From positions 15,197-79,196 of the forward strand of contig DAOOUW010000003.1 in NCBI GenBank assembly GCA_035390885.1: DNA of 64,000 nt, in the 5' to 3' direction. Below, piece after piece: positions 1-9,405 of this stretch. Within the stretch, counting starts at the first letter, position 1; the number at the start of each line of letters is the position of its first letter. The DNA is from JAOAFT01 sp035390885 (GTDB lineage Bacteria; Bacteroidota; Ignavibacteria; UBA10030). Below the pieces are notes generated by a model. It ran no database searches. It saw nothing but the letters and a program-made list of their open reading frames with translations, and was not told the DNA's origin. The position numbers and the translations under genes are program-made.

Positions 1-1025
1 AGCGAGCCAATTTGTCCTGTTGCACGCATACAAACTGTAATAATAGAAGCAAGTAATGTTGTTGACACAGCTAACCGAGAACCTTTTGGGATTCCATTGA
101 CCTGACTTACTATTTCAATTCCGAGTCCTGGTCCGACTAATTGCTCCAACAAATCGGCAATTGGCTGATTCGTGCCTTCCATACTGGATGGAACAATTCC
201 GGAAGCAATGACAGCAGCTTTTAATAAACCAAGATAATCCGCAGCAAAATCGAACAATTGACGGAACGTCGTTATTTCCGAAACTGCGCCAAGATCAGTA
301 CTCACTAAACGGATTATCGGTTCTTCAATTACCCGAAAGAATACTTCTACGGGAGGTTGAGGAGTATGAGTGCGCTCTCCTCCTCGTACAGAAAGATCAA
401 TTGAAATGTTGAGGACGCGGGCTCCTTCGGGAAAATCCATTCCAAGGAAGAAAATATCGCTCCATCCGCTATGGGATAAATCCATCCGCACAGGAGTTTG
501 TTCGTGAAGAATTGGATACAGTTTATTCTTCTTCTGCGTCAAGACTTGCTTTATTCGTAAGGGATGATCGGATGGATGTCCGATACGAAACATCCACTGA
601 TTTCCTCGAACTGAACGCACACTTACCTTTACCTGATTTGCAAGAGTTTGAAACCCTAGATTCCTATATGCTTCTGCGAGTGCGCTCGAGAGTCCATCGC
701 TTGGTCCATTTCTCTTTTGTGCAGAAAGAAATTTTTGAATTGCTTCTTCAAATCGACGATAGAGAATATCCTCATACGCATCGAACGGAATTGTACCACC
801 TTTTGGAAATCCTTTCTTCATCGGCAAATAAAATCGATGAATCGCATAGAGAAAGAAAAGCGCTCGAACTTGTTCGTAGAGATTATTACTCGTCATCCGA
901 AACTCTTCGAGACTTTTACATTCGTTTAATAATTCATCAATTGTTGCAGAGCTACAAAAAGTTTCTAAGGATTGATTCCGAATTTCAGGATTATCTGATA
1001 CAATATACTCAATCAATTTGCTCAT
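1..1025 (-). CDS. Large unrecognised protein, N-terminal 341 residues (runs off left edge)
   Basis: An open frame without a stop runs from an ATG at 1025-1023 to the window edge. The protein begins MSKLIEYIVSDNPEIR and contains the segment YEQVRALFFLYAIHRF near residue 50. It has no signal peptide or membrane segment; the first 110 residues look helical and the next 150 look like mixed sheet. The start codon overlaps the stop of the upstream galU-like gene as ATGA, so the two are probably translationally coupled and share a pathway. From memory, similar N-termini occur on large proteins in other phyla that are annotated beside or as nucleotide-sugar enzymes, sometimes with a GHMP-kinase region, but that part is not in the window and I do not assign a function. 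Coding status is well supported; function is unknown. Confidence 0.75.
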   Translation of the reverse strand, partial: MSKLIEYIVSDNPEIRNQSLETFCSSATIDELLNECKSLEEFRMTSNNLYEQVRALFFLYAIHRFYLPMKKGFPKGGTIPFDAYEDILYRRFEEAIQKFLSAQKRNGPSDGLSSALAEAYRNLGFQTLANQVKVSVRSVRGNQWMFRIGHPSDHPLRIKQVLTQKKNKLYPILHEQTPVRMDLSHSGWSDIFFLGMDFPEGARVLNISIDLSVRGGERTHTPQPPVEVFFRVIEEPIIRLVSTDLGAVSEITTFRQLFDFAADYLGLLKAAVIASGIVPSSMEGTNQPIADLLEQLVGPGLGIEIVSQVNGIPKGSRLAVSTTLLASIITVCMRATGQIGS

Positions 1026-1897
1026 TGAGTATTCCTTTCACCCGAGCGTTGATCTCGAAGAAGGAGTATTTCCATAATCATCGAAATAACCTGATCCCGT
1101 TCTTTGCCACTAAGGGAAAACGCAAGTTGTGCATTGAGAAGTCCATATTTAACGCCAATATTGTAGCGATGATCGTTCATTTCGAGAGCAAGGTACTTTT
1201 CTCTCTTCGTTAATTCCTGAAGCGCTGTTGATAAAGTACCCTGTTCTTTATTCTTATCATCATTGTTGTTCATTTCGTCTTCGAGAATTTCCATCACCAT
1301 TGGCGTCAGGACATGGATACCAAAGAAACATAAGTAAAAACCTGCTCGTAACCCTGGTACAATCAAAGATTGCTCGGCTTCAGTTGGCGTTGGTTTTTCA
1401 ATCACTCGATCCACAATGTAAAGATCATTCTTTCCTTGAACTCGTTTTCCACTGACAGCTCCATAGTTTGAGAGAAACACTTCGCGCGTAGCCTGAACTG
1501 CCGATACGGTGCAAGATTCAGCTTCAGCCATTTCAACTACTCTCTGCGCGCATCCTTTTTGAGCGGAGCTTAAAAACAAATGATCGCCAATTAAATGAAG
1601 AAATGGTTCTCCTCGTACAAAATCTTTTGCACACAAAATTGCATGTCCATATCCTTTCGGTTCTTCCTGCTCAACAAATGTCAGATATCGGGCATGTTCT
1701 CCGGCAACAGAATAGAACGCACTTTTATCATCCGGATGAACAACAATGCAAATATCTTTTACACCAGCTCGAACAACTTCATCGAGAATAATTGTGAGCA
1801 CCGATTTCTGTTGTCCATCTCTGTCAATGAGCGTTTGAAGCGGCAGGTTCCTCTGTCCCTTCCCTGCAGCTGTTATTACAGCTTTTGTAATTTTCAT
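1022..1897 (-). CDS. galU: GalU-like UTP--glucose-1-phosphate uridylyltransferase
   Basis: A nucleotidyltransferase of the GT-A fold that should make UDP-glucose from UTP and glucose-1-phosphate in the cytoplasm. The N-terminus reads AVITAAGKGQRNLPLQ, a variant of the usual GxGTRxxP signature, followed by a conserved lysine in DGQQKSVL. EEPKGYGHAI and the metal-site stretch LIGDHLFL follow around residues 80-110. At 291 residues it has the family length. I chose the ATG at 1897 because it puts the nucleotide-binding strand at the very N-terminus and has AAAGGG upstream; an ATG at 1927 would add ten residues. The T of GxGTR is replaced by Q, so the true nucleotide or sugar could differ from UTP/glucose. 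The stop overlaps the next gene's start (ATGA). Confidence 0.75.
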   Translation of the reverse strand: MKITKAVITAAGKGQRNLPLQTLIDRDGQQKSVLTIILDEVVRAGVKDICIVVHPDDKSAFYSVAGEHARYLTFVEQEEPKGYGHAILCAKDFVRGEPFLHLIGDHLFLSSAQKGCAQRVVEMAEAESCTVSAVQATREVFLSNYGAVSGKRVQGKNDLYIVDRVIEKPTPTEAEQSLIVPGLRAGFYLCFFGIHVLTPMVMEILEDEMNNNDDKNKEQGTLSTALQELTKREKYLALEMNDHRYNIGVKYGLLNAQLAFSLSGKERDQVISMIMEILLLRDQRSGERNTQ

Positions 1898-2207
1898 ACT
1901 GAACCCTTTGTGATATTGTAAATTCAAAAGAGAAAAATCAATTCCAAGCCCAAAACAAATGACTTCTACTTTTATAATTTGTAAAAGATTATCCTCTTGT
2001 GCAAAGATTATTCTTCTTCAATATATACAATAATGATAGCAGTAATGAAGATGAAGAGAAATAATAAAGTAGGAGAAAGGAAGTGTGATCAAAATGGTTG
2101 CTTCAATACAAGCTATCGCTCACCTCAGCCACCGTCAGAAATTGGTCGCTGAGGTGTTGTAAGGCATATCGAAGCAACCATCTATGTCTTTAATTCATAA
2201 TTCGAGT
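1898..2207. other. Gene-free interval between galU and the pectin locus
   Basis: About 310 bases without a credible gene. It must hold the galU promoter (minus strand), but I see no convincing -35/-10 pair. The only clear structure is the nested palindrome at 2094-2181, just downstream of the PL9 gene's stop. Confidence 0.6.
2094..2181. repeat. Nested palindromic dispersed repeat, copy A
   Basis: The ends form a perfect 11-bp inverted repeat (ATGGTTGCTTC / GAAGCAACCAT). Inside is a second stem, CCTCAGCCACC against GGTCGCTGAGG with one mismatch, and a loop of about ten bases. Its reverse complement matches copies B, D and G nearly end to end, so A lies in the opposite orientation to those. 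Degenerate reverse-complement leader sequence follows at about 2182-2205. Confidence 0.85.
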
Positions 2208-4610
2208 TTATTTAAGAAGAAGCAATTTCTTCACCTGAAGCTGCGAACCAGCTTGCAAATACGCAAAATAGATGCCACTCGGTAGAGATGAGCCATCGAA
2301 AACTACTCGATGTTCACCTGGCTCTTCCTCTCTATTTACCAGCGCCGATAATTCCTCCCCAAGAATATTATAAATCTTTAATGATACATGAAGGCGGGAA
2401 CGTACCGAATAAACAATCGTTGTCGTTGGATTGAATGGGTTTGGAAAATTTTGTTCCAGGTACACAGAACCAGGAGTAGAAACGCTTGCATTTTCAACCT
2501 TATCAATGAGTCCATATTCAAAACATCCAAGATCAGGCGCACTGCCAGCATACGGTATTCCAACATCTACCCCAGCATCTATGAATTGACTTGTTGACGC
2601 AAGATGCATAAAAGGAACGTCGGGTAAACTTCCATCCGGATTACGCGGTCCTCGCACGCCAGCAGTATCAACAGAAACAAAATCATTTGCAGTTGCTCCG
2701 GTAAACGGCGATAGCCAGCTATTCTTCTCCTGAATTGTAGAACTCCAGATTTTACCATAGCTACCAAGCACAATACAATTTTTGATTGTTAATGTTTGGT
2801 CAGTCGTTAAAGGACCAGGAACCCCAAAGTTATAACCACCATTACGATACGCAGTACAATTAAAGAGCGTCATCGAACCACGGTTGTTATTCTCATCAAA
2901 TCCTTTTGCAAGATTATCAAATGCAAGACATTTCCGAAGAGTCATGATATGCCGTAAATTATCTGCATTTGAGTTATCGCCTCCTCCCATTTTAAATCCG
3001 TTGCCATTCCCTTTACCTGCAGAACCATCTTTCAAATATCCATTCCGAAAGCTCCAGCAATTTTCAATCGTTGTTACCACACTGTCTGCGGGACGAAGAT
3101 ATCCATCCCATCCATCATCAGAGTTCTGCCATGCGCGACATCCATAGAAATAATTTCCCGTCCCGACATCTAACTTTGGCGCAAATCCGTCAGCATCTCC
3201 ATCGGTCGCATCTCGATTATAATATGAATCACAATTGATGATTCTATTGTAAGCTCCACCGCTTGCAATCTGAAGACCCGTATTTCGATTTTCATAGAAC
3301 GAACAAAATTCTACAATGTTATAATTCCCGGTAATGCGCATACCATTACCTGAAGAACCATAAATATCTATCCCTTTGATATACCAATAAGAACCTGAGA
3401 GCTGAATACCATAGCCAGATATTTGAGATGAAAAATTCAATAGGGGCCGTTCCGTGTCTTTTGGATAGCCCACAATAATCATTCGAGAATCGGCTGTACC
3501 GCTCTTCGATAATGATACAGTCGAAGTTAGAGCATAATTACCTCCTCGAACGAAAATTGTATCGCCAGGTATTGCAACGCTCACAGCTTTTGAAATTGTA
3601 GAAAATGGCGAATCGAATGTGCCGGCGTTGGCATCATTTCCATTCGTTGCCACAAAAATACCAAGGATATAATCCGCTGAGACTGCTGTACCAGAAACAT
3701 TCAGAGTAAGAGAAGCAGCGCCTCCACCTGAAATCGAAATCGTGCCACTGTAATCTCCTTCTGATGCTGGTGAAAATCGTGCATAGATAGTTGTTGCCGA
3801 TAGAACTCCTCCTGTGTACGGTACATTGATTGAAGAACTAAAGTCATTATTTGAATTTGATGAGACTAAAAATCCTTCAGGTGCAGAGATTGTAATCGTT
3901 CCATCTTGAGGATGAAGATCTGTTCCGCTTACAGTAAAGTTCTTCTGGCGAAATGCGTTGACGTTGATAGTACCAAAAGATAATGAATTTGGTGAAACGA
4001 CAAGAGAACCTGTACCAACCGCGGCAACCGATCCTGCAATTGTAACATTCTGCAATCCAACCGATTTTGTCGAACACACAGCCGTTGCCCATGGATAAAT
4101 TAGCAAATAAAATGAATTACCATTTGGAATTAGAACGTTAGGAGAATACGAATACAAAGTACCATCGGTATTCGCTAATGTTATTGCCGATTGCAATAGT
4201 GTTCGAGATGAAAAATTGTTACTTGAATCTGTTGCATAATATATGCTTGCCTTAATATAACTTGATGATCCCGACCAGCCTATTCTGAACGAGACTGTAG
4301 AAATAGTAAGCGAGTATCCTTCGTTGGGCGCAACTCGAAATGCAAGATATCGAGTTAGATTTTCACCAGTTTCGGCAACCCAATTACCGCCAGCATCTGG
4401 CCCATTTTTTTGGTAGGCGCCGTACGTTGATGAAGTAGAATAACTCCGGACAACCATATTACTCCTAAAAACTGAATCAGCAACAATAGGACCATCGACG
4501 GTTGGATTATTACTCGATGAAAGCGGCCATGTAGCTGTTACACTTTGCGCCGCTGAATGCGTTGTAAATATGCCACTAAGAAATGCCAATGTAAATATAA
4601 ATCGTTTCAT
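2208..4610 (-). CDS. PL9-family pectate lyase with T9SS type-A sorting domain
   Basis: Secreted 800-residue enzyme predicted to cleave polygalacturonan by beta-elimination. Residues 1-21 are a signal peptide ending SAAQ. Residues 25-195 form a jelly-roll-like region of unknown role, 200-308 an Ig-like domain, and 318-690 a right-handed beta-helix. The helix carries the PL9 signature DADGFAPKLD (472-481), the calcium-site stretch NSDDGWD (496-502) and GNGFKMGGG with the likely catalytic lysine near 540. The C-terminal 80 residues, from NFPNPFNPTTTI to KKLLLLK, are a type-A T9SS sorting domain, so the enzyme should be exported across the outer membrane and anchored or released there. It is the last gene of the locus, 12 bases after the PL1 lyase gene, and is followed by repeat copy A. 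Confidence 0.9.
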   Translation of the reverse strand: MKRFIFTLAFLSGIFTTHSAAQSVTATWPLSSSNNPTVDGPIVADSVFRSNMVVRSYSTSSTYGAYQKNGPDAGGNWVAETGENLTRYLAFRVAPNEGYSLTISTVSFRIGWSGSSSYIKASIYYATDSSNNFSSRTLLQSAITLANTDGTLYSYSPNVLIPNGNSFYLLIYPWATAVCSTKSVGLQNVTIAGSVAAVGTGSLVVSPNSLSFGTINVNAFRQKNFTVSGTDLHPQDGTITISAPEGFLVSSNSNNDFSSSINVPYTGGVLSATTIYARFSPASEGDYSGTISISGGGAASLTLNVSGTAVSADYILGIFVATNGNDANAGTFDSPFSTISKAVSVAIPGDTIFVRGGNYALTSTVSLSKSGTADSRMIIVGYPKDTERPLLNFSSQISGYGIQLSGSYWYIKGIDIYGSSGNGMRITGNYNIVEFCSFYENRNTGLQIASGGAYNRIINCDSYYNRDATDGDADGFAPKLDVGTGNYFYGCRAWQNSDDGWDGYLRPADSVVTTIENCWSFRNGYLKDGSAGKGNGNGFKMGGGDNSNADNLRHIMTLRKCLAFDNLAKGFDENNNRGSMTLFNCTAYRNGGYNFGVPGPLTTDQTLTIKNCIVLGSYGKIWSSTIQEKNSWLSPFTGATANDFVSVDTAGVRGPRNPDGSLPDVPFMHLASTSQFIDAGVDVGIPYAGSAPDLGCFEYGLIDKVENASVSTPGSVYLEQNFPNPFNPTTTIVYSVRSRLHVSLKIYNILGEELSALVNREEEPGEHRVVFDGSSLPSGIYFAYLQAGSQLQVKKLLLLK

Positions 4611-4622
4611 GATTGTCTTTCT

Positions 4623-6251
4623 TTATTTTAATAAGATCATCGTTTTGGAAATTTTTCTTTCTTCTATTTGTAGCTCATATACATAGAATCCAGACGGCAA
4701 GGTTTTACCATCAAAAGTAGCTGTATTCTTGCCAGCTGGACGCATTCCTTCTACCAATGTTCTCACCTGCTGTCCAAGAACGTTGTAGACTTTAAGTGCA
4801 ACAAATGCCGAATGCGGTAACTCAAATTCAATTGTTGTTGTAGGATTGAATGGGTTTGGAAAATTTTGTGCAAGATTAACTTTTTCCGGATATCCGCTCT
4901 GAGTTAAATTCCCAACGCTCGTTAATGTGCTTTCTCCAACAAGACCATTGAGATATTCTTCCAGCATGGTATATCCTGCAGAAGAAATTGTATTGCGATC
5001 TGTTGAATCATTTGGATTGAGTCCATGAGCTCGTTCCCATTCATCTGGCATTCCGTCTTTGTCGCTATCTGTTGGCGCAGGGGCGCTTGCCAGTAAAGGC
5101 CAGCCGCCTTCAGGTTGGCTATCCAGTGAATCAATAGAATGTCCCGTTCGATTGAGTACATCGCTGATAATTCTTCGATCTATTGTATCTCGTTTTGGAA
5201 AACTTGCTCCAGCGCTTGCAAGCACATCATCGAACGCTTGTTGCGGTGAGGTAGTAGTGACGGGTTCCATCGGAATAAGCGCTGAACGAGCTTTATAGGC
5301 GTTCTTTCGTTCTGTTGTAAATTTACTCCCCCATTGTACTAAACTCCATTGATCAGCAGGAATATTCCCGTTGTACATATTGTCTGCAAAATAGGCATAG
5401 GCTCTGTAAGCATCCTCTTTGAATGCTATTCCTGAAACGCTCGATTCGGTACCGGGTATATAAACATTACCGATAAAATTATAATGGCTTATCGAAGCTG
5501 TGTCGGCATTGTATCCCGGGGAAGTACCTTTCCAATTATAAACAACATTATTTCTGAAATCGAAATACAATCCTATCGTATCCGTTGGATAATTGGTGTA
5601 ATTCCCGGGACGTGGAAGACGATTATTGTTATGTGCATAGAGATTATGATGATAAGTTTTCTGATCGCCATAATCGCCTCTTACCAGCGAACCATAACTA
5701 TGACTCTCAAAAGTCAAGGCTTCACTAATCAGACACCATTGCACTGTAACTTTATCAGATTTTTCCTGGCAAGAAATTCCTTCATCACGCGCATAGGATG
5801 CTGTTACATGATCAACAATGATGTTAGAGCCACTTTCTATATCAACGGCATCACCTGAAGAATTGGCAGCGCCAGCGTCAACTCGAACACGAATGTACCG
5901 AATTACCACGTTCGAGGCGCTAATTTGGATCCGACCTTTAAGACAAATACCATCGCCGGGTGCTGTTTGACCCGCAATGGTTGTATTCGATTTTGGTTTT
6001 AAGATAACGCTACCGAGTGAAATTGTACCGGATACTTGAAATACAATTGTACGATTTCCTTGACTCACGGCATCGACGATCGAACCAGCCCCACTGTTAT
6101 TCAAATTGGTTACGATATACACGTTCCCACCGCGTCCGCCCGTTGCAAACCTTCCGCTTCCCTCCGCAGAAGGAAATGCGACTTGTTGAGAGTAAAGATG
6201 TACAAAAAGGAACATTATAAGACAGCTTATCTTAAGGAATAATTTCTCCAT
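4623..6251 (-). CDS. PL1-family pectate lyase with calcium-binding repeat and T9SS sorting domain
   Basis: A 542-residue secreted lyase. A signal peptide (about residues 1-21) is followed directly by the PL1 opening AFPSAEGSGRFATGGRGG and a parallel beta-helix with SNTTIAGQTAPGDG, VIRYIRVRVD and VDHVTASYARDEG, the pattern of bacterial pectate lyases of this family. After the catalytic domain comes the type-3-like calcium motif DSDKDGMPDEWE near residue 395, a common spacer before sorting domains. The C-terminus (NFPNPFNPTTTIEFEL to KTMILLK) is a type-A T9SS domain. A 27-base stretch coding QNFPNPFNP is identical to the one in the neighbouring PL9 gene. It should work with PL9 on de-esterified homogalacturonan outside the cell. 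Confidence 0.92.
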   Translation of the reverse strand: MEKLFLKISCLIMFLFVHLYSQQVAFPSAEGSGRFATGGRGGNVYIVTNLNNSGAGSIVDAVSQGNRTIVFQVSGTISLGSVILKPKSNTTIAGQTAPGDGICLKGRIQISASNVVIRYIRVRVDAGAANSSGDAVDIESGSNIIVDHVTASYARDEGISCQEKSDKVTVQWCLISEALTFESHSYGSLVRGDYGDQKTYHHNLYAHNNNRLPRPGNYTNYPTDTIGLYFDFRNNVVYNWKGTSPGYNADTASISHYNFIGNVYIPGTESSVSGIAFKEDAYRAYAYFADNMYNGNIPADQWSLVQWGSKFTTERKNAYKARSALIPMEPVTTTSPQQAFDDVLASAGASFPKRDTIDRRIISDVLNRTGHSIDSLDSQPEGGWPLLASAPAPTDSDKDGMPDEWERAHGLNPNDSTDRNTISSAGYTMLEEYLNGLVGESTLTSVGNLTQSGYPEKVNLAQNFPNPFNPTTTIEFELPHSAFVALKVYNVLGQQVRTLVEGMRPAGKNTATFDGKTLPSGFYVYELQIEERKISKTMILLK

Positions 6252-6316
6252 CGCTTGCTCGCTTTCCTGACTGAACTTAAAATATACAATGAGTTACTAT
6301 GAAGCTATTGGCTACA

Positions 6317-7591
6317 TCACCGAATGGTAAAATGCCACAGCGTTCCCGGAATTGTATCGGTTGGCGTAATTTCATCAACTCGCCAATAGTACGTTGTATG
6401 AGGCTCGAGTTTCTCAGTATTAAAAACTGGAACATCTTGCTCGTCAATAAAATTAAGCGCCGGTGGTTTGATGGAATATTTGGGAGCTTTACCTAAATAT
6501 ATCCGAAACGATTTTGCATTCCTCGATGGAAGCCAGCGAAGTTGTACCTGAGATTGCGAAAGATATACTCCATTACGAGGCGAGGGCATAGAAACAAAGG
6601 GAAGCGCCCGAGGCAATGAATTTTCTGGATCCCATTGACCATCGAAAGTCCATTTTGCTGTTACGTCTTCTGGTTTTGGTGAACCTTCGGCAGCGCTAAG
6701 ATTATCAGCAAACCAATCAAAATCTCCGCCAATTCTATGGCAATTGTAATAATAATGACGTGCGCCCCATTTCCATGGTCCGCTGGTCGTTGTCGGTGGA
6801 TAGTAAATTGGAATGTCTGCCATTGTATTTGAAAAAATACAATCGAGCAAATAAATTTGCCCATCACGATGATTTCTGCCGAGAGGAAAGTTTGGCACTC
6901 CATCAAAGTATGAGTACCGTATCACAAACTTCTGCTTCTTGTTCGCACTTCCATCGTGCCAAATTGATGCGCTCAAGTTATGACCGTAAAACCGAGAATC
7001 GGTTATGTAGCACCATCCGCGTGGACAGACATAATCGACCCATCCTTCAAAATAACAATTCGCATGATAATACATTCCATCTTTTCTATTCCAGAGGCTC
7101 ACTGTATCTGCTCCATCCGCAATGACGTTACAATTGAGAAGAATGATTCGTGTACCATTTCCGTAAATTGCAAACTGATGATCGTGGATGCCGTGCAGCG
7201 CGCCATAATTATTGTAGATGGTTAAATTTGCAAATGTAAGATCGTGGACAGAAGAATCAATATTCACTACAGCGCAGCCAAAATCATCATTTCCATGTTC
7301 TTTGCTCCATTCGCTTCGAAGCTGAGCAAATACTATCCGGGTACTATCTCTATCTTCTCCAACAATGGCAATATTGCTCTTCTTTATCAGAAGCTTTTCG
7401 TTATATGTACCATTCTTTACAAGAATAACAATTAGATTCTCATGCTGTTGAGGCGCTGCATCTAACGCTTGTTGAATCGAAGTATACTGACCGCTTCCAT
7501 CTTTTGCTACAATGATATCCGCACGTTCATAGCCCATTGCACAATTCATTAGCAATAAGCACATGAAAACCAACTTCCATAATGGTTTCAT
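6317..7591 (-). CDS. CE8-family pectin methylesterase with C-terminal Fn3-like domain
   Basis: A 424-residue exported esterase expected to remove methyl groups from pectin, producing the substrate for the lyases. Residues 1-20 are a signal peptide. The beta-helix starts with IIVAKDGSGQYTSIQQAL and contains GTYNEKLLI (GxYxE motif). The catalytic aspartates appear as GADTVSL (D162) and WVDYV (D186), and the substrate arginine as LGRNH (R239). Usual enzymes have QDTL and LGRPW, so both signatures are altered, which may reflect a divergent subfamily or modified specificity. Residues 335-424 form a fibronectin-like sandwich ending TTYYWRVDE. There is no T9SS domain, so the protein may stay periplasmic. 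It lies 65 bases upstream of the PL1 gene in the same orientation. Confidence 0.85.
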   Translation of the reverse strand: MKPLWKLVFMCLLLMNCAMGYERADIIVAKDGSGQYTSIQQALDAAPQQHENLIVILVKNGTYNEKLLIKKSNIAIVGEDRDSTRIVFAQLRSEWSKEHGNDDFGCAVVNIDSSVHDLTFANLTIYNNYGALHGIHDHQFAIYGNGTRIILLNCNVIADGADTVSLWNRKDGMYYHANCYFEGWVDYVCPRGWCYITDSRFYGHNLSASIWHDGSANKKQKFVIRYSYFDGVPNFPLGRNHRDGQIYLLDCIFSNTMADIPIYYPPTTTSGPWKWGARHYYYNCHRIGGDFDWFADNLSAAEGSPKPEDVTAKWTFDGQWDPENSLPRALPFVSMPSPRNGVYLSQSQVQLRWLPSRNAKSFRIYLGKAPKYSIKPPALNFIDEQDVPVFNTEKLEPHTTYYWRVDEITPTDTIPGTLWHFTIR

Positions 7592-7663
7592 AACATTCTA
7601 TAACCTTTCTCCACCCTAAACTTTAATACTATCGCACTAAACCATGGCGCTTCATAAATTTTA

Positions 7664-9313
7664 TTATTTGATAATGATCGCTTCGTTCGTTGCTCCATTT
7701 GTAACTTCGAAAGCCTTCTTTGCGTTTTTTGCATCTTGTTGTGAAATACGAATATCTCTGGTTCCGGTTCCCTCTGCTCGGACATAAAGACTCGTTCCTT
7801 CCGGGAATGAAATCTTTTGAGCGTCAACTCCTTGTACATTTCGCACCGTCAGAACAGGAGATTGTTTAAATCGAAGATCAATATTCGTGAATTGAATATT
7901 CTGTGCATCTTGCAAAATAATTGCACGATCGGCTATGAGTGTAGCATTCGTTAGAGCGATGTGGTTCACTGGACGATCGACAAGTCCCTCCATTCGTACT
8001 CCGATTGATGCTCCATCGCAACGAATATTATTCATCGTAATGTTACGGAACTCTGGCACTCTGGACTTATCGCTAACATCCACCGTAGTATCGCCGCCGT
8101 ACGACATATCAAACAGTATTGCTTCTTTCGAAATATCTTTCATCCATACTCCATCAATGACAATGTTTTCAACAAGTCCGCCTCGACCTCGCGCCGACTT
8201 GAAGCGTAATCCAACATCAGTCCAGATGCACGTAAGATTTCGAACATTGATGTTCCTTGCATTTCCATACGACTCGCTCCCTATGACAAATCCTCCGTGA
8301 GCATGGTACACGATGCAGTCTGCGATAATAATATTTTCACAGGCAGGTAAGTCTTTTGTTTTACGATTTGGCACACCAGGCTTTACACAAATTCCATCAT
8401 CTCCTGCGTTTACTACGTTATTGTACACAAGTACATTTCTGCACGATGATAAATCGATTCCATCGCCATTCTGCGCCCACCATTCATTATTGAGCGACAT
8501 ATTCCGAATAATAACATCCGAACATTGTGTAGGGTGGACTGTAAACTTTGGTGAATTAACAAACACCGGTCCATCGATAAGAATTGTTGAACAGTCATAG
8601 AACACAAGCAAGTCTGGTCTTACGTATTCTTTCGTAGCAACATAATCAGCTGAATCTAATTTTTTCTTTTGAGCTCGAAGATTCTCAAGATACTTAGGAG
8701 CATCGAGTGCAGCTTGCGATGGCATCCATAATGTTCCATCTTTACTTACTGCTCCTCCTGACTCCACAAGTTTTTTCCACTGATTGGGTGGCAGTTTCTC
8801 TTTTTTCACAGGATGCCAGTATTGTCCATTTCCATTGAACACGCCTTTTCCTGTAATTGCAATATTATTCAATTGTTCACCGTAGATTAAGGACATTCGA
8901 GAGTACGATGAGCTTCCTGCTCTTCGAATAAAAGGCGTATCATCGATGTTCGGTGAGAATACCACAACAGCGCCTTGTTCCAGATGCAGATCGACATTGC
9001 TCTTCATCAATATTGGACCTGTCAGCCACAATCCCGGAGGAATGATGACTCTTCCACCGCCTTTTTTGGCAATGGCTTCGATAGCATTATTGATAGCCGC
9101 AGTGTTCATCGCAATTCCATCGCCGACTGCGCCATAATCTGTAATTGACACTGTTACATTTGGAATTTGTGGTAACGGCGCTTTTGGCATATCAAAATTT
9201 AATTTTTCATAATAACGATCAGGAACTTGCTCATACGGAATAAATCCCTGAGCATTGCAAAATAAAAATGGCGCTACTATTGCAATAAGTAGAGCTTTAT
9301 TGAGTCTCTTCAT
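7664..9313 (-). CDS. GH28-family polygalacturonase (549 residues)
   Basis: Glycoside hydrolase that hydrolyses galacturonan or rhamnogalacturonan. After a signal peptide (about residues 1-22, ending FCNAQ) the beta-helix opens with VSITDYGAVGDG. The catalytic set is present: NGDGID (D284, D287), AGDDGI (D305, D306), HGGFVIGSE (H339) and RFK (R370, K372). I chose the ATG at 9313, preceded by AAAGGAAATAAA, over one at 9349 because it starts right at the signal peptide. An insertion of about 60 residues between the early helix turns and the catalytic part distinguishes it from the second GH28 of this locus. No sorting domain is present, so it is probably periplasmic and acts on imported oligomers. 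Confidence 0.88.
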   Translation of the reverse strand: MKRLNKALLIAIVAPFLFCNAQGFIPYEQVPDRYYEKLNFDMPKAPLPQIPNVTVSITDYGAVGDGIAMNTAAINNAIEAIAKKGGGRVIIPPGLWLTGPILMKSNVDLHLEQGAVVVFSPNIDDTPFIRRAGSSSYSRMSLIYGEQLNNIAITGKGVFNGNGQYWHPVKKEKLPPNQWKKLVESGGAVSKDGTLWMPSQAALDAPKYLENLRAQKKKLDSADYVATKEYVRPDLLVFYDCSTILIDGPVFVNSPKFTVHPTQCSDVIIRNMSLNNEWWAQNGDGIDLSSCRNVLVYNNVVNAGDDGICVKPGVPNRKTKDLPACENIIIADCIVYHAHGGFVIGSESYGNARNINVRNLTCIWTDVGLRFKSARGRGGLVENIVIDGVWMKDISKEAILFDMSYGGDTTVDVSDKSRVPEFRNITMNNIRCDGASIGVRMEGLVDRPVNHIALTNATLIADRAIILQDAQNIQFTNIDLRFKQSPVLTVRNVQGVDAQKISFPEGTSLYVRAEGTGTRDIRISQQDAKNAKKAFEVTNGATNEAIIIK

Positions 9314-9405
9314 TTTATTTCCTTTCACCAATAATGACAGATTACACACGCACTAACAAATCAAAATCGATAATATGCTCAATGCTTAAAAATGCAATTC
9401 GCCGC

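Noticed and set aside
512..1213. Plus-strand 233-residue open frame at the left edge
   Set aside because: It runs antisense to the minus-strand reading that continues off the window and is coupled to galU by ATGA. Its composition is not protein-like, and the minus-strand reading is far more coherent.
7588..7839. Minus-strand frame of 83 residues between the CE8 and GH28 genes
   Set aside because: It overlaps the end of the GH28 gene in another frame and has no ribosome site or protein-like features.
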